From the NCBI GenBank assembly GCA_905176665.1, contig CAJINA010000149.1, positions 124,001 to 188,000 on the forward strand: DNA of 64,000 nt, in the 5' to 3' direction. The notes below the pieces were generated by a model that saw only the letters and a program-made list of their open reading frames with translations, was not told where the DNA came from and made no database searches. This DNA is from Olavius algarvensis Delta 4 endosymbiont (GTDB lineage Bacteria > Desulfobacterota > Desulfobacteria > Desulfobacterales > CAJINA01). The translations under genes were made by a program, and so were the position numbers. This document shows, in pieces, positions 56,694-64,000 of the stretch; the first letter of the stretch is position 1, and every line of letters starts with the position of its first letter.

Positions 56694-57696
56694 CTTTGGG
56701 GGTGGCTGCCGGTTTGGGTTTTTTGGTGCTTTTTTCAATCTTGCGGATAATCCAAAGAGCCACCTTGGCGTCGTCTTTCGGGTCCACCGCCCGTTTCAAT
56801 CCCGCATGGGCGATTTCCGCCCGGGCCATATTTTTATGGCCGCCTGCCGAGCCTATCTGTCCAAAGCTCTGACTGGCGAGCTGACCTGCATTTTTTCGGA
56901 TGCCGTCGTTGCGAAAGATGATGACCAATTTCTTATTGCACCGCCCGGAAACGATGCTCCAGGAAACGGTACTGACCCGCATGAAAAAATCAGCGACGAG
57001 GACACAGACATCCGGTGAAGGCACTTTGCCCAGGTGGACGTATAGTTTACCCTTGCGGCGGCGCTTTTCTTCCAGTGCGATTTTAAAATACTTCAGAAAC
57101 TCGAACTTCAGCTCGGACTGCTCGATTTTGCGAGCCATGTGCTTGTTGGCATGGCGAAAGAGATATTGAAAGGCGATGACGTCTTCGAATACGGCTTTGC
57201 GGGCAAAATTATCAGTATCGGTCTTAATGGCATAAAAAAGCCCGGTAGCCAGTTTGGTGGACGGCTTGATCCCGGCGGCCCGCAGGTATTCCGTCAACAT
57301 GCTGGCCGTGGCCCCGTAAGCGGGTCGAATATCAGTATGGGCCGCCTCTTCCCCCGAATCGGGATGGTGATCGATAATCACATCCGCTTTCAGGGCCTTG
57401 AACATTTCGTCGTGGGATGGCTGGGAATCGACAATGACAAACTTTGAAAACCGACTGGTCTCGATATCCTCAAAAAGAACGGTACGAACCCCCAAAAGCC
57501 GCAGCATGGTCAGGTTGTCCGGTCGTTTGATGACATTGGTGCAGGCAATGGCAACACTGGCCACCCGGCGCCAGAGCAGGCGTTTTACAGCCATGGCGCT
57601 GGCAATGGCATCGGGATCGGCATTGATTCCGATCAACACGTGATCTTCGCTGGAAAATATGTTGTAGAAGTGTCTGAGTCTTTCAGATCTTTTCAC
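56686..57696 (-). CDS. DHH-family phosphoesterase
   Basis: The 336-residue protein has INADPDAIASAMAVKRLL (DHH motif I with Asp), VIVDSQPSH, VIIDHHPDSGEE near 107 (DHH motif) and GSAGGHKNMARAE in the DHHA1 domain. Related proteins are NrnA oligoribonuclease/pAp phosphatase and cyclic-di-AMP phosphodiesterases; the precise substrate cannot be told. The start is GTG at 57696 with AGGA 11 bases upstream. It heads the DHH-MBL-met8-ccsA unit. Confidence 0.87.
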   Translation of the reverse strand: MKRSERLRHFYNIFSSEDHVLIGINADPDAIASAMAVKRLLWRRVASVAIACTNVIKRPDNLTMLRLLGVRTVLFEDIETSRFSKFVIVDSQPSHDEMFKALKADVIIDHHPDSGEEAAHTDIRPAYGATASMLTEYLRAAGIKPSTKLATGLFYAIKTDTDNFARKAVFEDVIAFQYLFRHANKHMARKIEQSELKFEFLKYFKIALEEKRRRKGKLYVHLGKVPSPDVCVLVADFFMRVSTVSWSIVSGRCNKKLVIIFRNDGIRKNAGQLASQSFGQIGSAGGHKNMARAEIAHAGLKRAVDPKDDAKVALWIIRKIEKSTKKPKPAATPKDE

Positions 57697-57798
57697 TGCT
57701 GGTATCTGTCCTTTTTCAGATTTCCGAAAATATTACGCTGACAGAGGCGAGATTTCAATATGAAGTTCACGCAGGCGACCGGCCCGGATTCATGCTGC

Positions 57799-57815
57799 GG
57801 CCGGTTGCACCGGCC
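57799..57815. terminator. Hairpin in the clpB-DHH gap
   Basis: GGCCGGT-TGC-ACCGGCC is a perfect 7-bp stem followed by TTTATTTT on the plus strand. Both neighbours are on the minus strand, so no plus-strand gene uses it and its role is unclear. Confidence 0.35.
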
Positions 57816-57988
57816 TTTATTTTGTGGGAAATCACTGTTGTGAATTTCCGGTGATAGGTTGCAAACAAAAGATTTAATTGAAGTTTTCAATCCCCCCCCT
57901 GCCCAAATAGCAACCCGCGGCAGGATCCTGTTGGGCGTCTTCCGGGAGTCCGGATCGTTTCTGTGACTTTTTTCAGATAGCCGTGCAA

Positions 57989-60574
57989 TTATGGCCGCCG
58001 TTCAAAACGGAGGCTGTCACCGTCCGTTTCAGCCACGAGCCGGACGCCGTGCTCGATGTCACCCGCCAGGATCTGCATGGAGAGCGGGTTTTCGATATAT
58101 TGCTGGATCGCCCTTTTCAGCGGCCGGGCACCATAAGACGGATCATATCCTTTCCGGGCCAGCAGGTCCACGGCAGCCGCTGTCAGGGTCAAGTCGATCT
58201 TCATGGCGGCCAATCTTTGTAGGACGCGTTCCATCTGTATCTTGACAATGTCCCCAATCTGGTCCGCGGTGAGGTTTTGAAAGATCACGGTTTCGTCTAT
58301 CCGGTTGAGAAATTCAGGCTTGAAGTTGGACCGCAGGGCCTCCATCACCCGGCTTTCCATCTGTACCCGGTCCTGACCACCCAGCTCTTGAATCCACTGG
58401 CTGCCGACATTGGACGTCATAATGATGATGGTGTTGGTAAAATCGACTGTTCTGCCGTGGCCGTCGGTCATGCGGCCGTCATCCAGGATTTGCAACAGCA
58501 CGTTGAACACTTCCGGGTGGGCTTTTTCGATTTCATCGAACAGGACCACGGCATAAGGACGCCGGCGCACGGCTTCGGTGAGATACCCACCTTCGTCGTA
58601 GCCCACGTATCCCGGGGGTGCGCCGATCAAGCGAGCCACCGAGTGTTTTTCCATGAATTCCGACATGTCGATCCGGACCATGGCCTGTTCGCTGTCGAAG
58701 ATAAATTCTGCCAGGGCCTTGGCCAGTTCGGTTTTACCCACCCCCGTGGGACCCATGAAGATGAAAGATCCGATGGGCCGGTTGGGGTCCTGTAAACCGG
58801 AGCGGGCCCGGCGGACGGCATTGGATACCGCGGCAATCGCCTCATGCTGGCCCACGACCCGTTGGCTGAGCCGGTCTTCCATTTTTACCAGTTTTTCACG
58901 TTCTCCCTCCAGCATCCGGGTTACCGGAATGCCGGTCCAGCGAGACACCACCTCGGCAATGTCTTCATCATCGACTTCCTCTTTGAGCATTTTACGGGAT
59001 TGCTGCAGATCGGCCAGGTCATTGTTGGCTTTTTCCAGGCGGGTGCGCAATTCGTTCTCGCGGCCATAGCGGATTTCAGCGACCCGGGCCAGGTCACCCT
59101 CCCGTTCCGCCTGCTGGGCTTCCGTGCCGATGTGTTCGATCTCTTCCTTGATCTCGCGAATGGTCTGAATCAGGCTTTTTTCATTCTGCCAGTGGGCTCG
59201 CATGGCCGCCAAGTCTTCGTTCAGGGCGGCCAGTTCGCCCTCCAGGACGCCCAGACGCTCCACCGAGGCCGGGTCTGATTCTTTTTTAAGCGCCTGGCGT
59301 TCGATTTCCGCCTGGGTGATGCGACGCTGGATTTCATCGATATCCGCCGGCATGCTGTCAATTTCAATACGCAGCTTGGAGGCACTTTCATCAACCAGGT
59401 CGATAGCCTTGTCCGGCAGAAAACGGTCGGTGATATAGCGGTCCGATAAGGTCGCTGCGGCGACGATGGCCGAATCCTTGATGCGCACGCCGTGGTGAAC
59501 CTCGTATTTTTCCTTGAGACCCCGCAGAATGGAAATGGTATCGCCGACCGAAGGCTCGGCCACGAAAACCGGTTGAAACCGTCTTTCCAGGGCGCTGTCT
59601 TTTTCGATATATTTGCGGTACTCGTTCAGGGTCGTGGCGCCCACGCAGCGCAGGGTGCCCCGGGCCAGGGCCGGTTTGAGCATGTTGGAGGCGTCCATGG
59701 CACCCTCAGTGGCCCCTGCGCCAACCAGGGTGTGCAATTCATCGATGAACAGGATGACCTCGCCTTCGGCCGCTTCCACCTCTTTCAGCACGGCTTTGAG
59801 GCGGTCTTCAAATTCACCCCGGTATTTGGCACCGGCAATCAGGGCGCCCATGCCCAGCAACGTCAAGCGTTTCTCTTTCAGCCCCTCGGTGACATCGCCC
59901 TCGATGATACGCTGGGCCAATCCTTCGACGATGGCGGTCTTGCCGACCCCCGGCTCGCCGATCAGGACCGGGTTATTTTTGGTGCGCCGCGAGAGGACCT
60001 GGACGATCCGGCGAATCTCTTCGTCACGACCGATGACGGGATCGATCTTACCCTGTTGGGCCAACTGGGTCAGATCGCGGCTGAATTTTTCCAGGGCCTG
60101 GTACTTTTCTTCCGGGTTGGGGTCGGTGATGCGCTGACTGCCGCGAATTTCCATTAACCCCTGTAAAAGTGCGTCGCGATTGATGCCGTACCCGGCCAGG
60201 ATTTTGGCGGCTTCGCAGGCTTTTTCGTCCGTTATGGCCAGCAAAATATGTTCGATGCTGACATACTGGTCTTTCATTTTGGTGGCCTCGGTAAATGCGG
60301 CTTCGAGGACCTTGCGCGCCCGCGGCGATAGAAAGGCATCGACCCCGCCCTGGACCCGGGGCAGCTTTTCAAGCAAACCAATCGTATCCCGCAGGACATC
60401 CCGGGGTGCGGCCCCCAGCTTGCGGATCATGGAGACCGCCACGGATTCCTTGTCCTCCAGCATGGCCCGCAGCAGATGTTCCGGTTCGATCTGCTGCTGG
60501 CTGCCTTGCGTGGCCAGGGACTGGGCATTCTGGATCAGTTCCTGAGATTTGATGGTAAACTTGTCCAAACGCAT
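57989..60574 (-). CDS. clpB: ClpB disaggregase
   Basis: The 861-residue AAA+ chaperone works with DnaK to rescue aggregated proteins. The N-terminal domain ([18 protein letters not shown]) is followed by ATPase 1 with [15 protein letters not shown] near 205, the coiled-coil M domain (about 400-530), ATPase 2 with [17 protein letters not shown] near 607 and the C-terminal cap. Full-length M domain separates it from ClpC/ClpA. An AGGAGGAATAG ribosome site precedes the ATG, and repeat copy F is immediately upstream. No clear heat-shock sigma-32 promoter was found. Confidence 0.97.
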   Translation of the reverse strand: MRLDKFTIKSQELIQNAQSLATQGSQQQIEPEHLLRAMLEDKESVAVSMIRKLGAAPRDVLRDTIGLLEKLPRVQGGVDAFLSPRARKVLEAAFTEATKMKDQYVSIEHILLAITDEKACEAAKILAGYGINRDALLQGLMEIRGSQRITDPNPEEKYQALEKFSRDLTQLAQQGKIDPVIGRDEEIRRIVQVLSRRTKNNPVLIGEPGVGKTAIVEGLAQRIIEGDVTEGLKEKRLTLLGMGALIAGAKYRGEFEDRLKAVLKEVEAAEGEVILFIDELHTLVGAGATEGAMDASNMLKPALARGTLRCVGATTLNEYRKYIEKDSALERRFQPVFVAEPSVGDTISILRGLKEKYEVHHGVRIKDSAIVAAATLSDRYITDRFLPDKAIDLVDESASKLRIEIDSMPADIDEIQRRITQAEIERQALKKESDPASVERLGVLEGELAALNEDLAAMRAHWQNEKSLIQTIREIKEEIEHIGTEAQQAEREGDLARVAEIRYGRENELRTRLEKANNDLADLQQSRKMLKEEVDDEDIAEVVSRWTGIPVTRMLEGEREKLVKMEDRLSQRVVGQHEAIAAVSNAVRRARSGLQDPNRPIGSFIFMGPTGVGKTELAKALAEFIFDSEQAMVRIDMSEFMEKHSVARLIGAPPGYVGYDEGGYLTEAVRRRPYAVVLFDEIEKAHPEVFNVLLQILDDGRMTDGHGRTVDFTNTIIIMTSNVGSQWIQELGGQDRVQMESRVMEALRSNFKPEFLNRIDETVIFQNLTADQIGDIVKIQMERVLQRLAAMKIDLTLTAAAVDLLARKGYDPSYGARPLKRAIQQYIENPLSMQILAGDIEHGVRLVAETDGDSLRFERRP

Positions 60575-60598
60575 CTATTCCTCCTGATACATAAGGAG

Positions 60599-60740
60599 AA
60601 GCGGTTTAAAAACCTCCCCTCAAGCGCAATCTCCGCGTTGAGCACTCGGTTCGGATCCTCGAAATATTCCATATATTCCTCCGGTCAGAACCTCGTGGCC
60701 GCCTTGACCTTGAGCCTGATCGAAGGCGTTGTAACCACTT
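60599..60740. repeat. Dispersed palindromic element, copy F
   Basis: The core 60656-60685 has the family form (TCCTCGA...CCTCCGGT around AATATTCCATATATT). Flanking words CAATCTCCGCGTTGAGC and GGCCGCCTTGACCTTGAGCC match those of A and B. Outer arms are weak (AAGCGGTT with AACCACTT). It occupies the clpB upstream region, about 24 bp before the start codon. Confidence 0.75.
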
Positions 60741-60907
60741 CTATTTAAAAAGATATTTTTGTGGGAGGAACATAAACACCGCCCGGTCAAAGTCAATCCG
60801 AATTTGGTAGAAAACCTTCTGGTAGTGGTGGTCTACAGAGATTCAGTTGCTTTTTTTAAATTCCGCAACAAACCATAACAAAAGTGCACCGGCACTTATA
60901 AGTTGGT
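60741..60907. other. clpB upstream remainder
   Basis: About 167 bases between copy F and the trmL stop. No promoter, gene or repeat was recognised. The clpB promoter is expected here or in the repeat. Confidence 0.3.
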
Positions 60908-61417
60908 TTACCATTCGTGTTCTGGTGGGTTGTTCCGCATACTTTCGTAAAGAGCGATGGCGGCGGCGGTCGATAGATTGAGGCTGCGGATCTCGCGGGA
61001 AACCGGAATGTGGTAGGTGGCGTCCGGGTATTGTTCCAAAATTGCGGCCGGCAGCCCTCCCGTTTCCGATCCGAATATGAGAAACAGACGTCGCGGTGAC
61101 GGCATCGTCCAGAAGGAACGGGTTCCATTTTTTGTGAATAGAACAACCTCTGCGTAGCGAACCTGCAGCGCTTTTTGAAAGCTTTCGAAATCATCCCAGG
61201 TCGACAAGTCGACCTTGGGCCAGTAGTCCAGTCCGGCCCGTTTCACCTGGCGGCTGTCCAGGGAAAAGCCCAGGGGTCGGATCAGGTGCAGGTGCGCCCC
61301 GGCACCGATGCAGGTGCGGCCGATATTACCCGTATTCCAGTGCACATCCGGCTCTACCAGGACCACGTGTCGCTCGGTGGGGTTGTTCGCCGATTTGTGT
61401 TTGGAATTCAATGACAT
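60908..61417 (-). CDS. trmL: tRNA (cytidine/uridine-34-2'-O)-methyltransferase
   Basis: The 169-residue SPOUT methyltransferase resembles TrmL, which methylates the wobble ribose of tRNA-Leu. The knot region has FLIFGSETGGLPAAILE and IPVSREIRSLNLSTAAAIALYE, and the N-terminus VVLVEPDVHWNTGNIGRTC. The open frame extends to 61450, but the ATG at 61417 (MSLNSKHKS) is 5 bp after the zinc-ribbon gene stop. It is last in a three-gene unit with the zinc ribbon and a pyruvate-kinase-like protein. Confidence 0.88.
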   Translation of the reverse strand: MSLNSKHKSANNPTERHVVLVEPDVHWNTGNIGRTCIGAGAHLHLIRPLGFSLDSRQVKRAGLDYWPKVDLSTWDDFESFQKALQVRYAEVVLFTKNGTRSFWTMPSPRRLFLIFGSETGGLPAAILEQYPDATYHIPVSREIRSLNLSTAAAIALYESMRNNPPEHEW

Positions 61418-61422
61418 GTCTC

Positions 61423-61734
61423 TTACCGGGCCTGCCCACAATAAGGACAAAAGTGATGGTCCTCTTGAAAGGCACGACCACAGCCGGAACAGCTGCTGGA
61501 AAAATGGTGAGCTTCATTAGCAGCGTCGGTAGACGGATCACATACCGGCTGGTCACACCGGTTGCAGAATATGAATTCCGCCCCCTTTTTAACCCTGAAA
61601 ACCGGTATGAAAAAGATACTGAGATAGTGGTCTACCCGCTGGAGCCGGGCCACAACCAGGCCGCAGGCCGGGCAAAGGCGGGGGGTCTGATCGACTACCC
61701 TTGTTTTGGGAGACACCCCCGCGATAAAGATCAT
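61423..61734 (-). CDS. Zinc-ribbon protein of unknown function
   Basis: A 103-residue protein with three Cys pairs: RLCPACGLV, FCNRCDQPVC and SSCSGCGRAFQ...HHFCPYCGQAR, consistent with two or three zinc ribbons around a central hydrophobic stretch (LSIFFIPVFRV). No enzymatic domain was recognised. The ATG overlaps the upstream stop (ATGA), so it is translationally coupled. Possible membrane or nucleic-acid association is inference. Confidence 0.75.
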   Translation of the reverse strand: MIFIAGVSPKTRVVDQTPRLCPACGLVVARLQRVDHYLSIFFIPVFRVKKGAEFIFCNRCDQPVCDPSTDAANEAHHFSSSCSGCGRAFQEDHHFCPYCGQAR

Positions 61735-62291
61735 GTGGCCATCTTGAAATGTCTGGGTTTACAAACGATTTCGCGAATTCTCAAATCGAACAGGTTGGAT
61801 TGATTGGCCGGCTTGACCACCAGGGCGGTATCCGCGCCTTTGGAGGAACCGCCGATGGCAATGATGTCCTGGCCGGTCAAAGTGCCGGCATCCGCCGCCA
61901 TGATGGTAACTTCCACGGCGACCTTGGTGCCCTGGCCGAACAGTTTCAGGGTATCGGCGATAAGCAGGGCCGGGTAAACGCCGCTATGCTTCTTGGCTAC
62001 CGCCCGCTCAACGCCGGACAAAGCGTGGGTGGCCGATATGACCGCCACGCCTTTTTCTTCCAGCTGTTTGCGTGTACGGTAAGGCATGATCGGTTTAAAC
62101 GGTTCAATGTATCCGTGGTGGTAGGTCACCGCCGTAATGCGAAAATCTTTAAAAATGTCCAGGGCGATGAAGGCGGTTTCACCGGATGTGGAGGCCAGTA
62201 CGACCTCATCCAGCCCAAGCTCCCGGGCTCTGTCATATGCAGCAGTTAATGTTTCCCGGGTATTGACTTTGCCAGGCTGATCAAAATACAT
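61731..62291 (-). CDS. Pyruvate kinase alpha/beta domain-like protein
   Basis: The 186-residue protein resembles the stand-alone pyruvate kinase alpha/beta domain family (COG1751-like). Key stretches are DEVVLASTSGETAFIALDIF, SATHALSGVERAVAKKHSG, and TVAVEVTIMAADAGTLTGQDIIAIGGSSKGADTALV. No catalytic pyruvate kinase barrel is present. The role is unknown; the domain is associated with binding of regulators in full pyruvate kinases. CGGAGGTTCAC precedes the ATG. Confidence 0.8.
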   Translation of the reverse strand: MYFDQPGKVNTRETLTAAYDRARELGLDEVVLASTSGETAFIALDIFKDFRITAVTYHHGYIEPFKPIMPYRTRKQLEEKGVAVISATHALSGVERAVAKKHSGVYPALLIADTLKLFGQGTKVAVEVTIMAADAGTLTGQDIIAIGGSSKGADTALVVKPANQSNLFDLRIREIVCKPRHFKMAT

Positions 62292-62430
62292 GTGAACCTC
62301 CGTTTAGATATGGATAATCTTTACAAATCGCGATTGATGCGGTTAACATAATAGCCCTGTTGGGCAAGGTCAAGCCTGCATATGGGCTCATTTGTTCAAT
62401 TTGGTGTCGGCGAATTTTTGGAGGGGGGAC

Positions 62431-62664
62431 ATGAAGGACATTCAACAGGAACAGCTTGATATCCTGAAAGATATGGTGAAACTGAATGCCATTATCGCCA
62501 CGGAGCTTATCCAGCTGGTGGAAAATTCAAGTCAGCAGTTGCGTGGGGCCATTCCGGACAGCTGTAAAACCCAGCATGGCGAGCTGCGCAAACAGGTGGT
62601 GGAAATCGCCGAAAAATGGAATGATAACTGCGAGATGCTCAGGCAGCATAATTTGAATCACTAA
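62431..62664 (+). CDS. Small hypothetical protein
   Basis: A 77-residue acidic-to-neutral helical protein with no recognised domain; heptad-like hydrophobic spacing suggests a coiled coil. It begins MKDIQQEQLDILKDMVKLN after a strong GGAGGGGGGAC. It is divergent from the pyruvate-kinase-like gene and precedes an inverted-repeat element. The frame is open upstream to 62392, but that start lacks a ribosome site. Confidence 0.55.
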   Translation: MKDIQQEQLDILKDMVKLNAIIATELIQLVENSSQQLRGAIPDSCKTQHGELRKQVVEIAEKWNDNCEMLRQHNLNH

Positions 62665-62681
62665 AGCGCAAGCATCAAAAC

Positions 62682-62905
62682 CTATGCATCGCGCGGAGGC
62701 GCAGAGACGCAGGGACGTCTTCCTTCCAGTGAAAAACCAAGCGAACAGTCCAGCTCCGCTGGGAAACCATGAATTGTTTCCCGCTATGCGGGATAAAACC
62801 AAAACCCAACGTGAATTGTTGTTGAATTGGGTTTTCGCGCGACAGCGCAGCACATAATTGATTTTTTGTTTTCTCTGCGTCTCTGCGTCTCCGCGCGATG
62901 CATAG
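62682..62905. repeat. Inverted-repeat element with GCAGAGACGC ends
   Basis: Arms CTATGCATCGCGCGGAGGCG (62682) and its inverted partner at 62873-62905 (CTCCGCGCGATGCATAG end) share about 30 bases, with the GCGTCTCTGCGTC words of a repeat seen in many bacteria. Inside is a further pair AAAACCCAA...TTGGGTTTT. No gene is inside. It ends 30 bp before the amidohydrolase start. Confidence 0.7.
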
Positions 62906-62935
62906 ATGCTAAGTGATCGGGAAGGAGACCATCCG

Positions 62936-63775
62936 ATGATCATCGATGTACATGTTCATATCTTTCCTCGCAGAATCCGTGAAAATAAAGCCACGTATTT
63001 TCAATACGAACCGGCCTTTGAGCTTTTATACGGTTCCGATGCCTCCAACATGGCCAGCACCGAAGATGTCCTGGCCATGTTGGATGAACAAGGGGTGGAC
63101 AAAGCGGTTGTTTGTGGTTTTCCCTGGGCCAATATGTCCACGTGCAAGCTGAACAACGACTATGTATTGAACGCTGTCACCAAGCATCCGGACCGATTGG
63201 CAGCCATGGGTTGTTTCGACCCGCTCACCACCCACTACGAACAGGAAGTGGAACGCTGTGCCAACGCAGGGGCCTCCGGCATGGGCGAACTAGCTTTCTA
63301 TCGCTCCGGAATCGATAAACGCTGCCGCGACCAATTGGAACCGGCCATGGAGATCTGCCGGGAAAAAGACCTGCCGGTCATGATCCACACCAACGAACCG
63401 GTGGGTCACAAGTACCCCGGCAAAACGCCCAACACCCTGATCCAGATCTATAACCTGATAAAACAATATCCGGAAAACAAGCTGATTCTGGCCCATTGGG
63501 GCGGCGGCATTTTCTTCTATAACTTATTGAAAAAGGAAGTGAAACCCTCACTATCCAACGTGTGGTACGATACTGCGGCCTCGCCCTTTTTATACCGTCC
63601 GGACATCTATCGGCTGGCCGTCGACCTGGCCGGGATGGACCGCATCCTTTTCGGAACGGACTATTGCCTGCTCAAGCCGGATCGCTATTTCAAGGAGATG
63701 GATGAAGCCGGACTGAGCGCTGAGGAAAAAGCCGCTATTTGTGGTGGGAATGCGATGGCGCTTTTCGGTTTGTAG
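62936..63775 (+). CDS. Amidohydrolase-family metal-dependent hydrolase
   Basis: The 279-residue protein is a TIM-barrel amidohydrolase (Amidohydro_2 type, as in ACMS decarboxylase and related enzymes). IDVHVHIFP carries the first metal His pair, MIHTNEP and LAHWGGG the later His, and RILFGTDYCL the last Asp. Substrate unknown. The ATG at 62936 follows a strong GGAAGGAGACC; the frame is open from 62906. It stands alone between repeat elements. Confidence 0.85.
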   Translation: MIIDVHVHIFPRRIRENKATYFQYEPAFELLYGSDASNMASTEDVLAMLDEQGVDKAVVCGFPWANMSTCKLNNDYVLNAVTKHPDRLAAMGCFDPLTTHYEQEVERCANAGASGMGELAFYRSGIDKRCRDQLEPAMEICREKDLPVMIHTNEPVGHKYPGKTPNTLIQIYNLIKQYPENKLILAHWGGGIFFYNLLKKEVKPSLSNVWYDTAASPFLYRPDIYRLAVDLAGMDRILFGTDYCLLKPDRYFKEMDEAGLSAEEKAAICGGNAMALFGL

Positions 63776-63805
63776 ATAGATAATTAACGCGCAGACTTTC
63801 CCAAG

Positions 63806-63882
63806 CGTCATTCCGGCGAAAGCCGGAATCCAGAATTATTTCCATGTTGTTTATGGCTGCCGGATCAAGTCCGGCATGACGG
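63806..63882. repeat. REP-like palindromic unit
   Basis: CGTCATTCCGGCGAAAGCCG begins a hairpin (ATTCCGGC/GCCGGAAT, 63810-63829). A second hairpin TGCCGGA...TCCGGCA (63858-63876) leads into TGACGG, the complement of the opening word. The two-hairpin unit lies after the amidohydrolase. Similar CGTCATTCC units are widespread in proteobacteria. Confidence 0.7.
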
Positions 63883-63982
63883 CAGCGGAAATTCGGATGG
63901 TTATTAAGTAGCTGACTTTTAAGGGAAAAGAGCATTTAATTTAGTAATAATGTCATGACCGCGGCTTTGATGCTCTGGCGGC

Positions 63983-64000
63983 AGGAGGATCATTTCGATG
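63983..64000 (+). other. Possible ribosome site and start of a gene running off the window
   Basis: AGGAGG (63983-63988) stands 9 bases before an ATG at 63998-64000. An earlier in-frame-to-edge ATG at 63955 also reads open to the end. Which, if either, starts a gene cannot be told from this window. Confidence 0.35.

Noticed and set aside
60575..60760. A sigma-32 heat-shock promoter for clpB
   Set aside because: CTTGAG and a CCTTAT word are present, but the spacing of about 22 bases is too long for the usual 13-14.

Overview
The window reads as about 64 kb of an origin-proximal chromosomal region from a strictly or mainly anaerobic Gram-negative bacterium, most likely a member of the Desulfobacterota (sulfate-reducer lineage). 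This is an inference from gene content: an adenosylcobalamin-dependent ribonucleotide reductase, an archaeal-like thymidylate synthase, a sodium-pumping decarboxylase module, a TAXI-type TRAP transporter, a CcsA-type cytochrome c assembly protein beside hemA, and a PHP/EndoQ-UvrD fusion. No phage, plasmid, CRISPR array, complete insertion sequence, rRNA or tRNA gene was recognised.

Layout. 1-8324: replication and repair block: a partial EndoQ-UvrD helicase, an RdgC split into two in-frame halves, dnaN and gyrB, without dnaA or recF. 8325-14798: dNTP supply (nrdJ, thymidylate synthase), a rhodanese-metallo-beta-lactamase protein and asnS. 14799-26415: HtrA protease, a large radical SAM protein, RNase G, then the classical rpmH-rnpA-yidD-yidC-jag-mnmE chain, followed directly by a perfect 16-bp parS site (25282-25297), which supports closeness to the origin. 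26892-35060 (minus): decarboxylase beta and gamma subunits, a five-gene BMP-type nucleoside uptake operon with a purine phosphoribosyltransferase inside it, an HNH protein and an ATP-grasp protein. 35344-42525: era and engB, an aminotransferase, hisI-hisG, and PBP1A. 43149-52683 (minus): TRAP/TAXI transporter, then a six-gene chain dksA-PHP-rnc-radical SAM-kinase-regulator in which every stop overlaps the next start. 52887-57696: tetrapyrrole and cytochrome c genes (hemA, ccsA-like, met8-like) with an MBL hydrolase and a DHH phosphoesterase. 57989-63775: clpB, trmL, a zinc ribbon, a pyruvate-kinase-like domain protein, a small unknown protein and an amidohydrolase.

The most unusual content is intergenic. 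At least eight copies or fragments of one dispersed palindromic element family (about 140-280 bp) lie between genes. They have different arms but share a central core of about 30 bp that begins TCCTCGA and ends CCTCCGGT around a small hairpin whose bases change while pairing is kept. In four cases the outer arm starts in or on the TAG stop codon of the preceding gene (nrdJ, era, pbp1A, ccsA-like). Two arms end in a T-run, so some copies may act as terminators. A separate 204-bp element with 28-bp inverted ends and a TA duplication lies behind gyrB, and other inverted-repeat or REP-like elements lie at 36880-37075, 38347-38523, 62682-62905 and 63806-63882.

All calls are from reading the sequence and remembered family features. 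No database search or folding program was run.
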